DNA from: Flavobacteriaceae bacterium PRS1
GTDB taxonomy: Bacteria > Bacteroidota > Bacteroidia > Flavobacteriales > Flavobacteriaceae
Direction: 5' to 3'
DNA length: 64,000 nt
NCBI GenBank assembly: GCA_003709165.1
Contig: RDRZ01000006.1
Coordinates: forward strand, 1-64,000
The position numbers were made by a program, and so were the translations under genes. Below the pieces are notes generated by a model that was not told where the DNA came from, made no database searches, and saw only the letters and a program-made list of their open reading frames with translations. Shown in pieces: positions 19,759 to 27,992 of the stretch. Each line of letters starts with the position of its first letter. Position 1 is the stretch's first letter.

Positions 19759-20751
19759 TTGAAAACAGCAATCGTCATATTGAACTGGAACGAAAAAAAA
19801 TTGCTTGAGCAGTTTTTGCCATCTGTTATTTTTCATTCCAACGAAGCCACAATCTATGTTGCAGATAATGCATCTACTGACGATTCTGTTAATTTTATAA
19901 AAAGCAATTTTCCCAGTGTTCAAATTATTCAGAATACAGAAAATGGAGGCTTTGCCAAAGGTTATAACGATGCTTTAAAAGATATTGATGCCGATATATA
20001 CTGCTTACTTAATAACGATGTGGAAGTGACTGAAAACTGGCTTTCTCCTATTATTAGTATATTTAAAAGCGAACCAAACACTATAATCATTCAGCCGAAA
20101 ATTTTAGATTATAAACACAAATCCTATTTTGAATATGCTGGAGCAGCTGGAGGGTTTATAGATAAGTTTGGCTATCCTTATTGTCGTGGACGTATTTTTA
20201 ATACTGTTGAAAAAGATGAAAACCAATACGATAAAATAAACAATATATTTTGGGCTTCAGGAGCCTGTTTTTTTATAAGAAAAAACGCTTTTGTAACACT
20301 AAACGGTTTAGACGAAGCATTCTTTGCACACATGGAAGAAATAGATTTGTGTTGGAGAGCAAAAAATTTGGATTACGACATAAAATATATAGGAACTTCA
20401 ACTGTTTTTCATCTTGGTGGAGCAACACTAAATAATACGAATCCAAGAAAAACTTACCTCAATTTTAGAAACTCGTTATTTATGTTAACTAAAAATATTC
20501 CAAAAGGACAGGTATTTTACATCGTATTTATACGACTTTTTTTAGATGGAATAGCTGGAATACGATTTTTAATAACCGGAAAATTTTCTCATTTTATTGC
20601 TGTTATAAAATCTCATTTTAGCTTTTACTGGCACTTACCAAAGTTATTAAAACAACGAAAAACACTTCAGCAAAAGAAAAAATACTATCAAACTAAATCT
20701 ATAGTCTGGTCTTATTTCGTAGATAATAAAAAGACTTTTAATAGTTTATAA
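19759..20751 (+). CDS. Family 2 glycosyltransferase (rhamnosyltransferase-like)
   Basis: A 330-residue GT-A fold enzyme that transfers a sugar from a nucleotide donor, probably to a cell-surface glycan. Motifs in order: AIVILNWN at the N-terminus, VADNASTDDS near 34-43, NGGFAKGYNDAL, the metal-binding LLNNDVEV near 84-91 and LDEAFFAHMEEIDLCWRAK as the acceptor-side segment. The C-terminus has one hydrophobic stretch and a basic tail. TTG at 19759 is preferred to the upstream TTG at 19717, because the GT fold begins right there and the other start would overlap the upstream gene. Confidence 0.88.
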   Translation: MKTAIVILNWNEKKLLEQFLPSVIFHSNEATIYVADNASTDDSVNFIKSNFPSVQIIQNTENGGFAKGYNDALKDIDADIYCLLNNDVEVTENWLSPIISIFKSEPNTIIIQPKILDYKHKSYFEYAGAAGGFIDKFGYPYCRGRIFNTVEKDENQYDKINNIFWASGACFFIRKNAFVTLNGLDEAFFAHMEEIDLCWRAKNLDYDIKYIGTSTVFHLGGATLNNTNPRKTYLNFRNSLFMLTKNIPKGQVFYIVFIRLFLDGIAGIRFLITGKFSHFIAVIKSHFSFYWHLPKLLKQRKTLQQKKKYYQTKSIVWSYFVDNKKTFNSL

Positions 20752-20758
20752 AACTGTT

Positions 20759-20947
20759 AACCTGAGTTCGACCTAATATTTGTTTACAGTTAAGATGAAT
20801 TTTTATTCAATTCGAAGTCAGATTGTTGAAAGACTAACTGGTTAATTTGAGGAAATTTGACGAGAATTGGGTAAAATTTACTAAATACAAAGGAAAATAA
20901 TCTTTTTTATGTATTCTGTAAATTAAATCTTAGGTCGAACTCAGGTT
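20759..20947. mobile_element. MITE-like element, 189 bp with 18-bp terminal inverted repeats
   Basis: Perfect 18-bp inverted repeats (20759-20776 and 20930-20947) with the sequence AACCTGAGTTCGACCTAA bound a 189-bp non-coding unit. GTT stands immediately outside each end and may be a 3-bp target duplication. No transposase fragment is readable inside. It separates the glycosyltransferase and OmpA genes. Confidence 0.6.
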
Positions 20948-21036
20948 GTTAGTAAAAGTTTTGTTAATACTCATTAAAACAAGTCTTTTTTATATATTTT
21001 TACCGTTAATATCAATAAAAATTAATTACAAAAATT

Positions 21037-21894
21037 ATGAAGAGAATCCTCTTATTTAGTCTTTCCACAATGCTCTTATTAAGTTCATGTGTATCCAAAA
21101 AAGAATTTGCTGCTCTTGAAGCCAGACAAAAAGAAACTAAAGATTTGCTAAATACTGCAACTGTAAAATTAAATGCTTGCTTAACCGACGAAGCTGCAGC
21201 TTCAGCTCGTGCAAAAGCTTTAGAAGAACAAATTGCAGACATGCGTAAAACTAATCAAGATTTAATAGTGAGTAATAAAGACCTTACAATGCTAACAGCA
21301 AAAGGTGCCGATAATATTGAAAAAACTTTAGAAAGCATGAAGGAGAAAGACTTAAGAATCTCCAGATTACAAGATGCTATATCCCAAAAGGATAGTGTTA
21401 TGTTAGCGCTTGTAACCAGCTTAAAAAAGGAAATAGGCATCAACGATCCTGACATTGAAATAAATGTAGAAAAAGGAGTTGTTTATATTTCTTTATCGGA
21501 TAAATTATTATTTAAAAGCGGAAGCTATATTGTAACGACGAGAGCTAAAGAAATATTAGCTAAAGTAGCTATAGTTGTTAATGAAAAACCCGATTTTGAG
21601 TGTATGGTTGAAGGTCATACAGACAACAAATCGTACAAAAATGGTGTATTAATAGATAACTGGGATTTAAGTGTGAAACGCTCTACGTCTATTATTCGTA
21701 TCTTACAAGAACTTGGCGTAAACCCAAGTCGTTTAATTGCTTCAGGTCGTAGTTATTATGTACCATTAGTAGATAATGATACGGCAGTAAACAGAGCAAC
21801 AAACCGTAGAACCAGAATAATAATATTGCCTAAATTCGATCAATTTTATGATATGATTGAAAAAGAAATGAAAAATCTATCTACTGGTAATTAA
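21037..21894 (+). CDS. OmpA-family lipoprotein with coiled coil
   Basis: A 285-residue outer-membrane lipoprotein. The signal ends at the lipobox LLSSC (Cys18). Residues 20-135 are Ala/Lys/Glu-rich and coiled-coil-like. Residues about 155-275 form the OmpA/MotB peptidoglycan-binding domain, with VEGHTDN, the NWDLSVKR segment and NRATNRRTRI. It probably tethers the outer membrane to the cell wall. It is a single gene between a MITE-like element and a strong terminator. Confidence 0.92.
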   Translation: MKRILLFSLSTMLLLSSCVSKKEFAALEARQKETKDLLNTATVKLNACLTDEAAASARAKALEEQIADMRKTNQDLIVSNKDLTMLTAKGADNIEKTLESMKEKDLRISRLQDAISQKDSVMLALVTSLKKEIGINDPDIEINVEKGVVYISLSDKLLFKSGSYIVTTRAKEILAKVAIVVNEKPDFECMVEGHTDNKSYKNGVLIDNWDLSVKRSTSIIRILQELGVNPSRLIASGRSYYVPLVDNDTAVNRATNRRTRIIILPKFDQFYDMIEKEMKNLSTGN

Positions 21895-21914
21895 TTTTGC
21901 AAATTGTTATGATT

Positions 21915-21943
21915 AAGCCCAACCGAAACGTTGGGCTTTTTTT
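21915..21943 (+). terminator. Rho-independent terminator of the OmpA gene
   Basis: AAGCCCAAC (21915-21923) and GTTGGGCTT (21930-21938) form a perfect 9-bp stem with a 6-nt loop, followed by T residues to 21943. It begins 21 bp after the stop. Confidence 0.9.
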
Positions 21944-22040
21944 ATGAGTTGGGCGTTCCTCTACTTCGTAAAAACTTCGTAGAGTCAGGCTATCCACTAT
22001 ATCTTTTGCTTTGCAAAAGGATTCCGTTTTTATCCTTAAC
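21944..22040. repeat. Structured intergenic repeat
   Basis: The stretch holds GGGCGTTCC, then a CTCTAC/GTAGAG stem (21959-21964 with 21979-21984), GTCAGGCTATCC, and a CTTTTGC/GCAAAAG hairpin (22003-22009 with 22013-22019). The GGGCG...GTCAGGCTATCC arrangement is one I recall as a repeated element between flavobacterial genes. No open frame is present. Confidence 0.4.
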
Positions 22041-22102
22041 GCAAAATTTTAATGCAGTCTTGTTGCTTTCAACAAAGTTCAACTTTCATCGTATATCATC
22101 AA

Positions 22103-22123
22103 CAGTCTTCCGTCTTCTGTCCA
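22103..22123. repeat. Heptamer repeat array A, 3 units
   Basis: Three consecutive 7-bp units of the CAGTCTT type (CAGTCTT, CCGTCTT, CTGTCCA) end two bases before the 3' end of the yciO gene. It is the smallest member of the family seen at 23650 and 29554. Confidence 0.55.
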
Positions 22124-22125
22124 AT

Positions 22126-22746
22126 TTATAAAATCTCCAAACTCCCTTTACCTTCTCTAACTACAAAAGGTTCTCCTTCTGAAAAATCTATTATTGTGGA
22201 AGGCTCATTACCTCCAAAACCACCATCAATAACTAAATCTACCAAGCTATCCCATTTTTCAAGAATCAGTTCCGGGTCAGTGGCATATTCAATAATTTCA
22301 TCTTCATCGTATATTGAAGTCGAAACAATTGGGTTTTCCAATTCGCGAACAATCTCTAAAGCAATGGCATTATTTGGCACACGAATACCAACAGTTTTTT
22401 TCTTTTTAAATGCTTTAGGCAACGTTTTAGACCCTGGAAGAATAAACGTGTAAGGACCAGGAAGCGCACGCTTTAATATTTTAAAAGTTGATGTATCAAT
22501 TTGTTTTACATAATCGCTTAAATTACTTAAGTCGTGACACACAAACGAAAAATTAGCTTTTTCTAATTTTACATTTTTTATTCGTGCAATACGTTCCAAT
22601 GCCTTGGCATTGGTAATATCGCAACCTAATCCATAAACAGTATCTGTAGGATAAATAATTAAACCTCCTTTTTTAAGAATGTCAACGACTCTCTTAATTT
22701 CTTTTGGATTAGGGTTCTGTTCATATATTCTTACAAATTCAGCCAT
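22126..22746 (-). CDS. yciO: YciO/Sua5/TsaC-family protein, YciO-like
   Basis: A 206-residue RNA-binding-fold protein of the Sua5/YciO/YrdC family. The nucleotide pocket is seen in IIYPTDTVYGLGCDI (residues 30-44), GPYTFILPG and VGIRVPNN. The TsaC-type STSAN motif is replaced by STSIYDED, and the KxR region reads RIKNVKLEKANFSFVC, which is closer to YciO than to the essential threonylcarbamoyl-AMP synthase. Another TsaC copy is expected elsewhere in the genome. It is divergent from the esterase gene with only 18 bp between start codons. Confidence 0.82.
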   Translation of the reverse strand: MAEFVRIYEQNPNPKEIKRVVDILKKGGLIIYPTDTVYGLGCDITNAKALERIARIKNVKLEKANFSFVCHDLSNLSDYVKQIDTSTFKILKRALPGPYTFILPGSKTLPKAFKKKKTVGIRVPNNAIALEIVRELENPIVSTSIYDEDEIIEYATDPELILEKWDSLVDLVIDGGFGGNEPSTIIDFSEGEPFVVREGKGSLEIL

Positions 22747-22764
22747 AATAGTTATCTTGCAGAG

Positions 22765-23646
22765 ATGATATTCAAAGAAACTAATAAATTTATTATTCCA
22801 AATCTAAAACCTGTAATCTTTAATATTCTAATCTTATTTCTTGTTTTATCATGCTCCAATAACGATTCAGAAGTTATTGTTGAACAACCTCTGGAATATT
22901 TTGAAGAATTAAATGTTTCTTACGGAAATGATAGCGATCAAAGATTCGATATCTACCTTCCAGCAAATAGGACATTAGATACAAAAGTGATGATTTTGGT
23001 TCATGGTGGAGGCTGGTCGGCTGGCGACAAAACAGATATGAATCTTTTTAAAGGTCTTATTCTGCAAGAGCTACCCGATATTGGAATCGTAAATATGAAT
23101 TACAGATTAGCAGAAACCAACAACAACCCATTCCCTATGCAAATTAACGACATTACTGCGGTTATTGAATATTTAAAATCTAATAGAAATACCTTTGTAA
23201 TTGATGATGATTTTGGTTTTATTGGTACAAGTGCAGGTGCACATTTATCTATGCTATGGACTTATGCTTTTGATACTGATATTAATATAAAAATGGTAAG
23301 CAGTATTGTTGGCCCTACTAACTTTACCGATCCTGCTTACTTAAATAGTTCAGAATTCCAAAACTTGTTTAGCGGTTTTGGAATTAATCTTACAACCGAT
23401 TTTTTAGAAGAAATAAGCCCATACCACCAAGTTGATACTTCTGCTCCACCTACAATTTTGTTTTATGGTGGCCAAGACCCTCTTATTCCTACAAGTCAAG
23501 GTATAGATATGAGAGATAAATTAGTAGAACTTGGAGTGACTCACGAATTTACTCTATATGAAAACGAAGGACATGGCTGGTCTGGAGCTAACGGAATTGA
23601 TACTTGGAATAAACTGAAAATATTTATACAAACACATTTAGAGTAA
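22765..23646 (+). CDS. Alpha/beta hydrolase (carboxylesterase-like) lipoprotein
   Basis: A 293-residue secreted esterase of the alpha/beta hydrolase fold, BD-FAE/hormone-sensitive-lipase-like. A lipobox (VLSC, Cys30) follows an unusually long N-region. The oxyanion motif HGGGW is at 79-83, the nucleophile elbow GTSAG has Ser156, and the late GGQDP and GHGW segments supply the Asp and His. The natural ester is unknown. The promoter must overlap the start of the divergent yciO gene. A heptamer repeat array lies directly after the stop. Confidence 0.87.
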   Translation: MIFKETNKFIIPNLKPVIFNILILFLVLSCSNNDSEVIVEQPLEYFEELNVSYGNDSDQRFDIYLPANRTLDTKVMILVHGGGWSAGDKTDMNLFKGLILQELPDIGIVNMNYRLAETNNNPFPMQINDITAVIEYLKSNRNTFVIDDDFGFIGTSAGAHLSMLWTYAFDTDINIKMVSSIVGPTNFTDPAYLNSSEFQNLFSGFGINLTTDFLEEISPYHQVDTSAPPTILFYGGQDPLIPTSQGIDMRDKLVELGVTHEFTLYENEGHGWSGANGIDTWNKLKIFIQTHLE

Positions 23647-23649
23647 TAC

Positions 23650-23691
23650 TGAAGACTGAAGACAGAAGATTGAAGACCGAAGACCGAGTAA
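23650..23691. repeat. Heptamer repeat array A, 6 units
   Basis: Six 7-bp units (TGAAGAC twice, AGAAGAT, TGAAGAC, CGAAGAC, CGAGTAA) start 3 bp after the esterase stop. Read on the other strand they match the CAGTCTT units at 29554. Confidence 0.7.
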
Positions 23692-23704
23692 CAAACAACT
23701 AACA

Positions 23705-26023
23705 TTAACCAATCACTTCTAATTTTGCAAAACGAAGCAACAATTTCTTTTTGCCTCCATTTTCGAAATTAATTTCGGCTTTTACATCTGCTCCAACACC
23801 TTCAATTTTTAAAACCTCACCTTTCCCAAAACGTAAATGTTTTACAAAATTTCCAGCAACTAATTTACTGTTAAACAAATTCGTGTTCCCTTGGGTTTTG
23901 GATATTTTCTTTAGGTTTTTTGGTATACTGATTCTAAACTTTTCAGGGTTTTTCTGCAAAGGTTTTTTAAACCGAATTGTATTTGGGGACACATCACCAA
24001 AAATACTTGCATCCAACATTGGGTTAAAACGCCTCCCGATAGCTACCGGGACTTCAATTGGAGTAATTATCTCTAAATATTTATCATCAATTTCTTCAAT
24101 AAACCGGCTCGGTTCGGCATCTATTAATTTCCCCCAACGATATCGCGATAATGCATAAGATAAATACGCTTGTTTTTCGGCTCTTGTCAATGCTACATAA
24201 AACAAACGTCGCTCTTCTTCTAACTCACTTCGTGTATTCATACTCATGGCACTCGGAAATAAATCTTCTTCTAGACCAACAATAAATACATGAGGAAACT
24301 CCAAGCCTTTTGCTAAATGAATAGTCATTAATGCCACGTGGTTTGGGTCTCCTTTAGTATTATCTAAATCGGTAGCCAATGCAACATCTTCTAAAAATTC
24401 AGCTAAAGAATCTGATGCATCTACCAGCTCTTTTTGTCCTTCAACAAAATCTTTAATACCATTTAGGAGTTCTTCAATATTTTCCATTCTGGTCACACCT
24501 TCCGGAGTACCATCTTTACCAAACTCCCTTATTAAACCACTGGATTTTGTAACGTGTTCAGCTAAGTCAAAAGCATTAGCAGTTTGATTGATTACCTGAA
24601 AGCTCTCCAACATGGTTGCAAAATTTTGAAGCTTCGTTTTTGTACCTGCATTTAAGTTTATTTCAACCTGATTTATATTTTGCAAGACTTCAAAAATTGT
24701 TTTGTTATAACTATTTGCAGCAACTATTAATTTATCGATAGTAGTTTGACCAATTCCTCGTGATGGAAAATTAATGATGCGTTTTAAAGCTTCTTCATCC
24801 GCAGGATTAATAATCAATCTCAAATAGGACAATACATCTTTTATTTCTTTTCGCTGATAAAACGACAATCCTCCATAAATCCGATACGGAATATCACGTT
24901 TACGCAATGCATCTTCAATGGCACGAGATTGGGCATTGGTTCGATACAAAACCGCAAAATCGCTATTTGAAAGCTGATTTTGCATTTTACTTTCAAAAAC
25001 AGTACTCGCTACATAACGGCCTTCATCAGCATCGGTTAATAAACGGTTTACTTTTATTTTTGAACCTTCTTCGTTTGCAGTCCAAATAATCTTATCAAGT
25101 TTCGTTTCGTTTTTATCGATTATAGAATTTGAGGCGTTTACTATGTTTTTGGTCGAGCGATAATTCTGTTCTAATTTAAAAACCTTTACATCGTCATAAT
25201 CTCGCTGAAAATTTAAAATATTATTAATATTAGCGCCACGAAAGGCATAAATACTTTGTGCATCGTCGCCAACAACACAAATATTTTGAAAACGATCTGC
25301 TAATGCTCTTACAATTAAGTACTGCGAATGATTGGTATCCTGATACTCATCAACCAAAATATACCGAAACCTATCTTGATACTTTGCTAACACATCTGGA
25401 AACCGCGTTAACAGCTCGTTGGTTTTTAACAGCAAATCATCAAAATCCATCGCTCCGGCTTTAAAACAACGATCTACATATTCCTTATATATATCGCCAA
25501 GTTTTGGACGTCTTGCCATGGTATCTGCTTCAATAAGTTCTGGATTTTGAAAATATGCTTTAACAGTTATTAGGCTGTTTTTATATGATGATATTCTGGA
25601 ATAAATCTGTTTATATTTATACACATCTTTATCCAGATTCATTTCTTTTATTATTGAAGCAATCAATCGTTGCGAATCTTGTGTATCGTAAATGGTAAAA
25701 TTACTTGGATATCCTAAACGATCTGCTTCAAAACGCAAGATTTTCGCAAACACTGAATGAAAAGTTCCCATCCAAATATTTTTAGCTTCGCTATCGCCAA
25801 CAATCGTTGCAATACGTGCTTTCATTTCACGAGCAGCTTTATTGGTAAACGTTAAAGACAAAATATTAAACGCATCAACACCTTGACTCATTAAATAAGC
25901 AATGCGATATGTAAGCACACGGGTTTTACCAGAACCTGCTCCAGCAATAACAATCATAGGACCATCCTTTTGCAAAGTTGGTGCTAATTGTGCTTCGTTT
26001 AACTGATTTAAAAAGGTATCCAA
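23705..26023 (-). CDS. pcrA: ATP-dependent DNA helicase, UvrD/PcrA family
   Basis: A 772-residue superfamily 1A 3'-5' helicase for repair and replication-fork processing. Motifs in order: Q-motif NEAQ, Walker A GAGSGKT (28-34), DEYQDT, GDDAQSIYAFRGA, QNYRST, then TIHLAKGLEFPHVF and ALTRAEK near the C-terminal third. The last 60 residues form the Tudor-like tail that binds RNA polymerase in PcrA relatives. Within the less conserved linker (EVPVAIGRRF) the DNA carries a copy of the CCGATAGC palindrome. The gene is complete and monocistronic. Confidence 0.93.
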   Translation of the reverse strand: MDTFLNQLNEAQLAPTLQKDGPMIVIAGAGSGKTRVLTYRIAYLMSQGVDAFNILSLTFTNKAAREMKARIATIVGDSEAKNIWMGTFHSVFAKILRFEADRLGYPSNFTIYDTQDSQRLIASIIKEMNLDKDVYKYKQIYSRISSYKNSLITVKAYFQNPELIEADTMARRPKLGDIYKEYVDRCFKAGAMDFDDLLLKTNELLTRFPDVLAKYQDRFRYILVDEYQDTNHSQYLIVRALADRFQNICVVGDDAQSIYAFRGANINNILNFQRDYDDVKVFKLEQNYRSTKNIVNASNSIIDKNETKLDKIIWTANEEGSKIKVNRLLTDADEGRYVASTVFESKMQNQLSNSDFAVLYRTNAQSRAIEDALRKRDIPYRIYGGLSFYQRKEIKDVLSYLRLIINPADEEALKRIINFPSRGIGQTTIDKLIVAANSYNKTIFEVLQNINQVEINLNAGTKTKLQNFATMLESFQVINQTANAFDLAEHVTKSSGLIREFGKDGTPEGVTRMENIEELLNGIKDFVEGQKELVDASDSLAEFLEDVALATDLDNTKGDPNHVALMTIHLAKGLEFPHVFIVGLEEDLFPSAMSMNTRSELEEERRLFYVALTRAEKQAYLSYALSRYRWGKLIDAEPSRFIEEIDDKYLEIITPIEVPVAIGRRFNPMLDASIFGDVSPNTIRFKKPLQKNPEKFRISIPKNLKKISKTQGNTNLFNSKLVAGNFVKHLRFGKGEVLKIEGVGADVKAEINFENGGKKKLLLRFAKLEVIG
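24034..24051. repeat. Dispersed palindrome, copy 2, inside pcrA
   Basis: An 18-bp TCCCGATAGCTACCGGGA palindrome with one mismatched pair lies in frame inside the C-terminal linker of the helicase. The reading frame passes through it as VPVAIG. Confidence 0.75.
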
Positions 26024-26163
26024 ATTGCTATATTTTAATGTGTGAATTTAGCCAATGTCTTGCGTATTTTTTAATGGATATATGATTAATTATAAACAAT
26101 CCTATATCTACATAATCATTATATAAAATTTGAATATCTTTAGGGCTAAAAATATATTTCTTT

Positions 26164-26706
26164 ATGTACAAATTACTTTTTCTAATAACAATCTGTTTCT
26201 ATTCTACTTTTCAAGTAACAGCTCAAAAAAGTAGACTCGATGGAAAGATTATAAAAGATTTTGGTCAAACTTTTAAAGTTGAAAATTTAGATATTAAAAC
26301 AGATACTACTGTAACTTTCAAGATTATTTTTGATGTTTCTAAAACTTCGGAAGATAAAAGCATGCCTAACAAATACATTGTTACTGCAGCACGTTTTTTA
26401 AATATGCACGCTGATGCAGGTGTAAAAAAAGAACAACTGAAGGTAGCTATGACAATTCATGCAAGTGCTTGGAAAGATGTTCTCAATAATAAAGAATACA
26501 AAGAAAAATTTGGCGTAGATAACCCAAATTTAAAACTTATAGAAGCGCTTGATTCTGCTGGTGTGGATATCATTTTGTGTGGACAAACTGCAATTTTTAG
26601 AGGTCTTAATAAAGAAAATGTAATACCAAGTGTAAAGTTTGCACTTTCAGCAATGACAGCACTCATACAATATCAAAACAAAGGTTATCATTTTATAAAA
26701 TTCTAA
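26164..26706 (+). CDS. DsrE-family protein with signal peptide
   Basis: A 180-residue exported protein. A Sec signal (about 20 residues, ending VTAQ) precedes a DsrE/DsrF-like domain: VTAARFLNMHADAGV, then KVAMTIHASAW and a late single Cys139 in the ILCGQTAIFRGL segment. DsrE-type proteins carry or sense sulfur species through such a Cys, but periplasmic single-domain members are not well characterised. It is followed by the M20 gene after 9 bp, suggesting cotranscription. Confidence 0.82.
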   Translation: MYKLLFLITICFYSTFQVTAQKSRLDGKIIKDFGQTFKVENLDIKTDTTVTFKIIFDVSKTSEDKSMPNKYIVTAARFLNMHADAGVKKEQLKVAMTIHASAWKDVLNNKEYKEKFGVDNPNLKLIEALDSAGVDIILCGQTAIFRGLNKENVIPSVKFALSAMTALIQYQNKGYHFIKF

Positions 26707-26715
26707 ATAAAAAAT

Positions 26716-27990
26716 ATGAAAAATTTAATTTTTACTTTAACACTATTAACAAGCATTATCGGATTTTCTCAAAATCTGGAAACAGACATAACTGAAATTG
26801 AGTCTAAAATTATTGAATGGCGTCGCTATTTTCATGAAAATCCCGAATTATCAAATAGAGAATTTAAAACTGCCGAAAAAATTGCTGCTCATCTTAAATC
26901 TCTTGGATTAGAAGTTCAAACGGGTATTGCCCATACAGGTGTAGTGGCTCTTTTAAAAGGTAATAACTCTGGAAAAGTAATCGCACTTCGTGCAGATATT
27001 GATGCATTACCGGTAACGGAAAGAACAGATGTTTCTTTTAAATCTCATGTAAAAACAAATTTTGATGGTGTAGATACTGGAGTAATGCATGCCTGTGGTC
27101 ATGATACTCATATCGCTATTCTTATGGGTGTTGCCGAAGTATTGTCTAAACATAAAGACCAAATAAATGGGACTATAAAATTTATTTTTCAACCTGCTGA
27201 AGAGGGCTTTCCGAAAGGAGAAGAAGGCGGTGCTGCATTAATGGTTAAAGAAGGCGTTTTAAAAAACCCTGATGTAGATGTAATTTTTGGTTTACATATT
27301 TCAGCTGATTCAAATGTTGGAACAATTGAGTACAAACCAGGTGGAACTATGGCGGCGGCACAAAGCTTTGAAATTATTGTAAAAGGCAAACAAAGTCATG
27401 GCTCTACACCATGGGCAAGTATAGACCCTATAATGGCTGCTGTTAAAATCATTGATGGTTTACAAACTTTAGTAAGCCGTGAAATGGAATTAACTAAGGA
27501 AGCTGTTGTTCTATCTATTGGAAAATTCACTAGCGGAGTAAGAAGTAATATTATACCTGAAACGGCACAAATAATTGGAACTTTACGAACTTTAGATTAC
27601 GGTATGCAAGACCAAATTAAAAAACGTATGGAAGAAATGATACCTGCTATTGCAAAAGCTTATAGAGCTAGTGCCACATTAGAGTTTGGAGTAAATTATC
27701 CGATTACTTTTAACGATTTAGACCTTACCGCACAAATGATTCCTTCTTTTGAAAAAGCTGCAGGAAAAGAAAACGTACACTTAATAAAAGCTATTACTGG
27801 AGCCGAAGATTTTTCTTTCTTTCAAAAAGAAATTCCAGGATTGTACTTTTTTTTAGGAGGAAAACCATTAGATGTCCCTGTTGAAGAAGCGGCTTCACAT
27901 CATACTCCAGATTTTTATATTGATGAAAGCGGAATGTTATTAGGTGTAAAAACTTTTATACAATTATCATTAGATTATTTAAATAACTAA
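26716..27990 (+). CDS. Secreted M20 family amidohydrolase
   Basis: A 424-residue zinc-dependent amidohydrolase/carboxypeptidase of the M20D (hippurate hydrolase/IAA-amino-acid hydrolase) type. A signal peptide (FSQN cleavage near residue 19) precedes the catalytic domain. Metal ligands are seen in MHACGHDTH near residues 124-132, PAEEG near 160 and the late SHHTPDF His. GKQSHGSTPW marks the dimerisation/lid domain. It acts in the periplasm on N-acyl amino acids or peptides. Cotranscription with the DsrE gene upstream and the FMN protein downstream is likely. Confidence 0.9.
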   Translation: MKNLIFTLTLLTSIIGFSQNLETDITEIESKIIEWRRYFHENPELSNREFKTAEKIAAHLKSLGLEVQTGIAHTGVVALLKGNNSGKVIALRADIDALPVTERTDVSFKSHVKTNFDGVDTGVMHACGHDTHIAILMGVAEVLSKHKDQINGTIKFIFQPAEEGFPKGEEGGAALMVKEGVLKNPDVDVIFGLHISADSNVGTIEYKPGGTMAAAQSFEIIVKGKQSHGSTPWASIDPIMAAVKIIDGLQTLVSREMELTKEAVVLSIGKFTSGVRSNIIPETAQIIGTLRTLDYGMQDQIKKRMEEMIPAIAKAYRASATLEFGVNYPITFNDLDLTAQMIPSFEKAAGKENVHLIKAITGAEDFSFFQKEIPGLYFFLGGKPLDVPVEEAASHHTPDFYIDESGMLLGVKTFIQLSLDYLNN

Positions 27991-27992
27991 AA

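Noticed and set aside
22052-22453. 133-codon plus-strand frame over yciO
   Set aside because: Antisense to a clear YciO coding sequence and built of low-complexity Ser/Pro residues.
22126-22746. Essential TsaC threonylcarbamoyl-AMP synthase
   Set aside because: The STSAN-type motif is STSIYDED and the KxR region is altered, so YciO is a better call.
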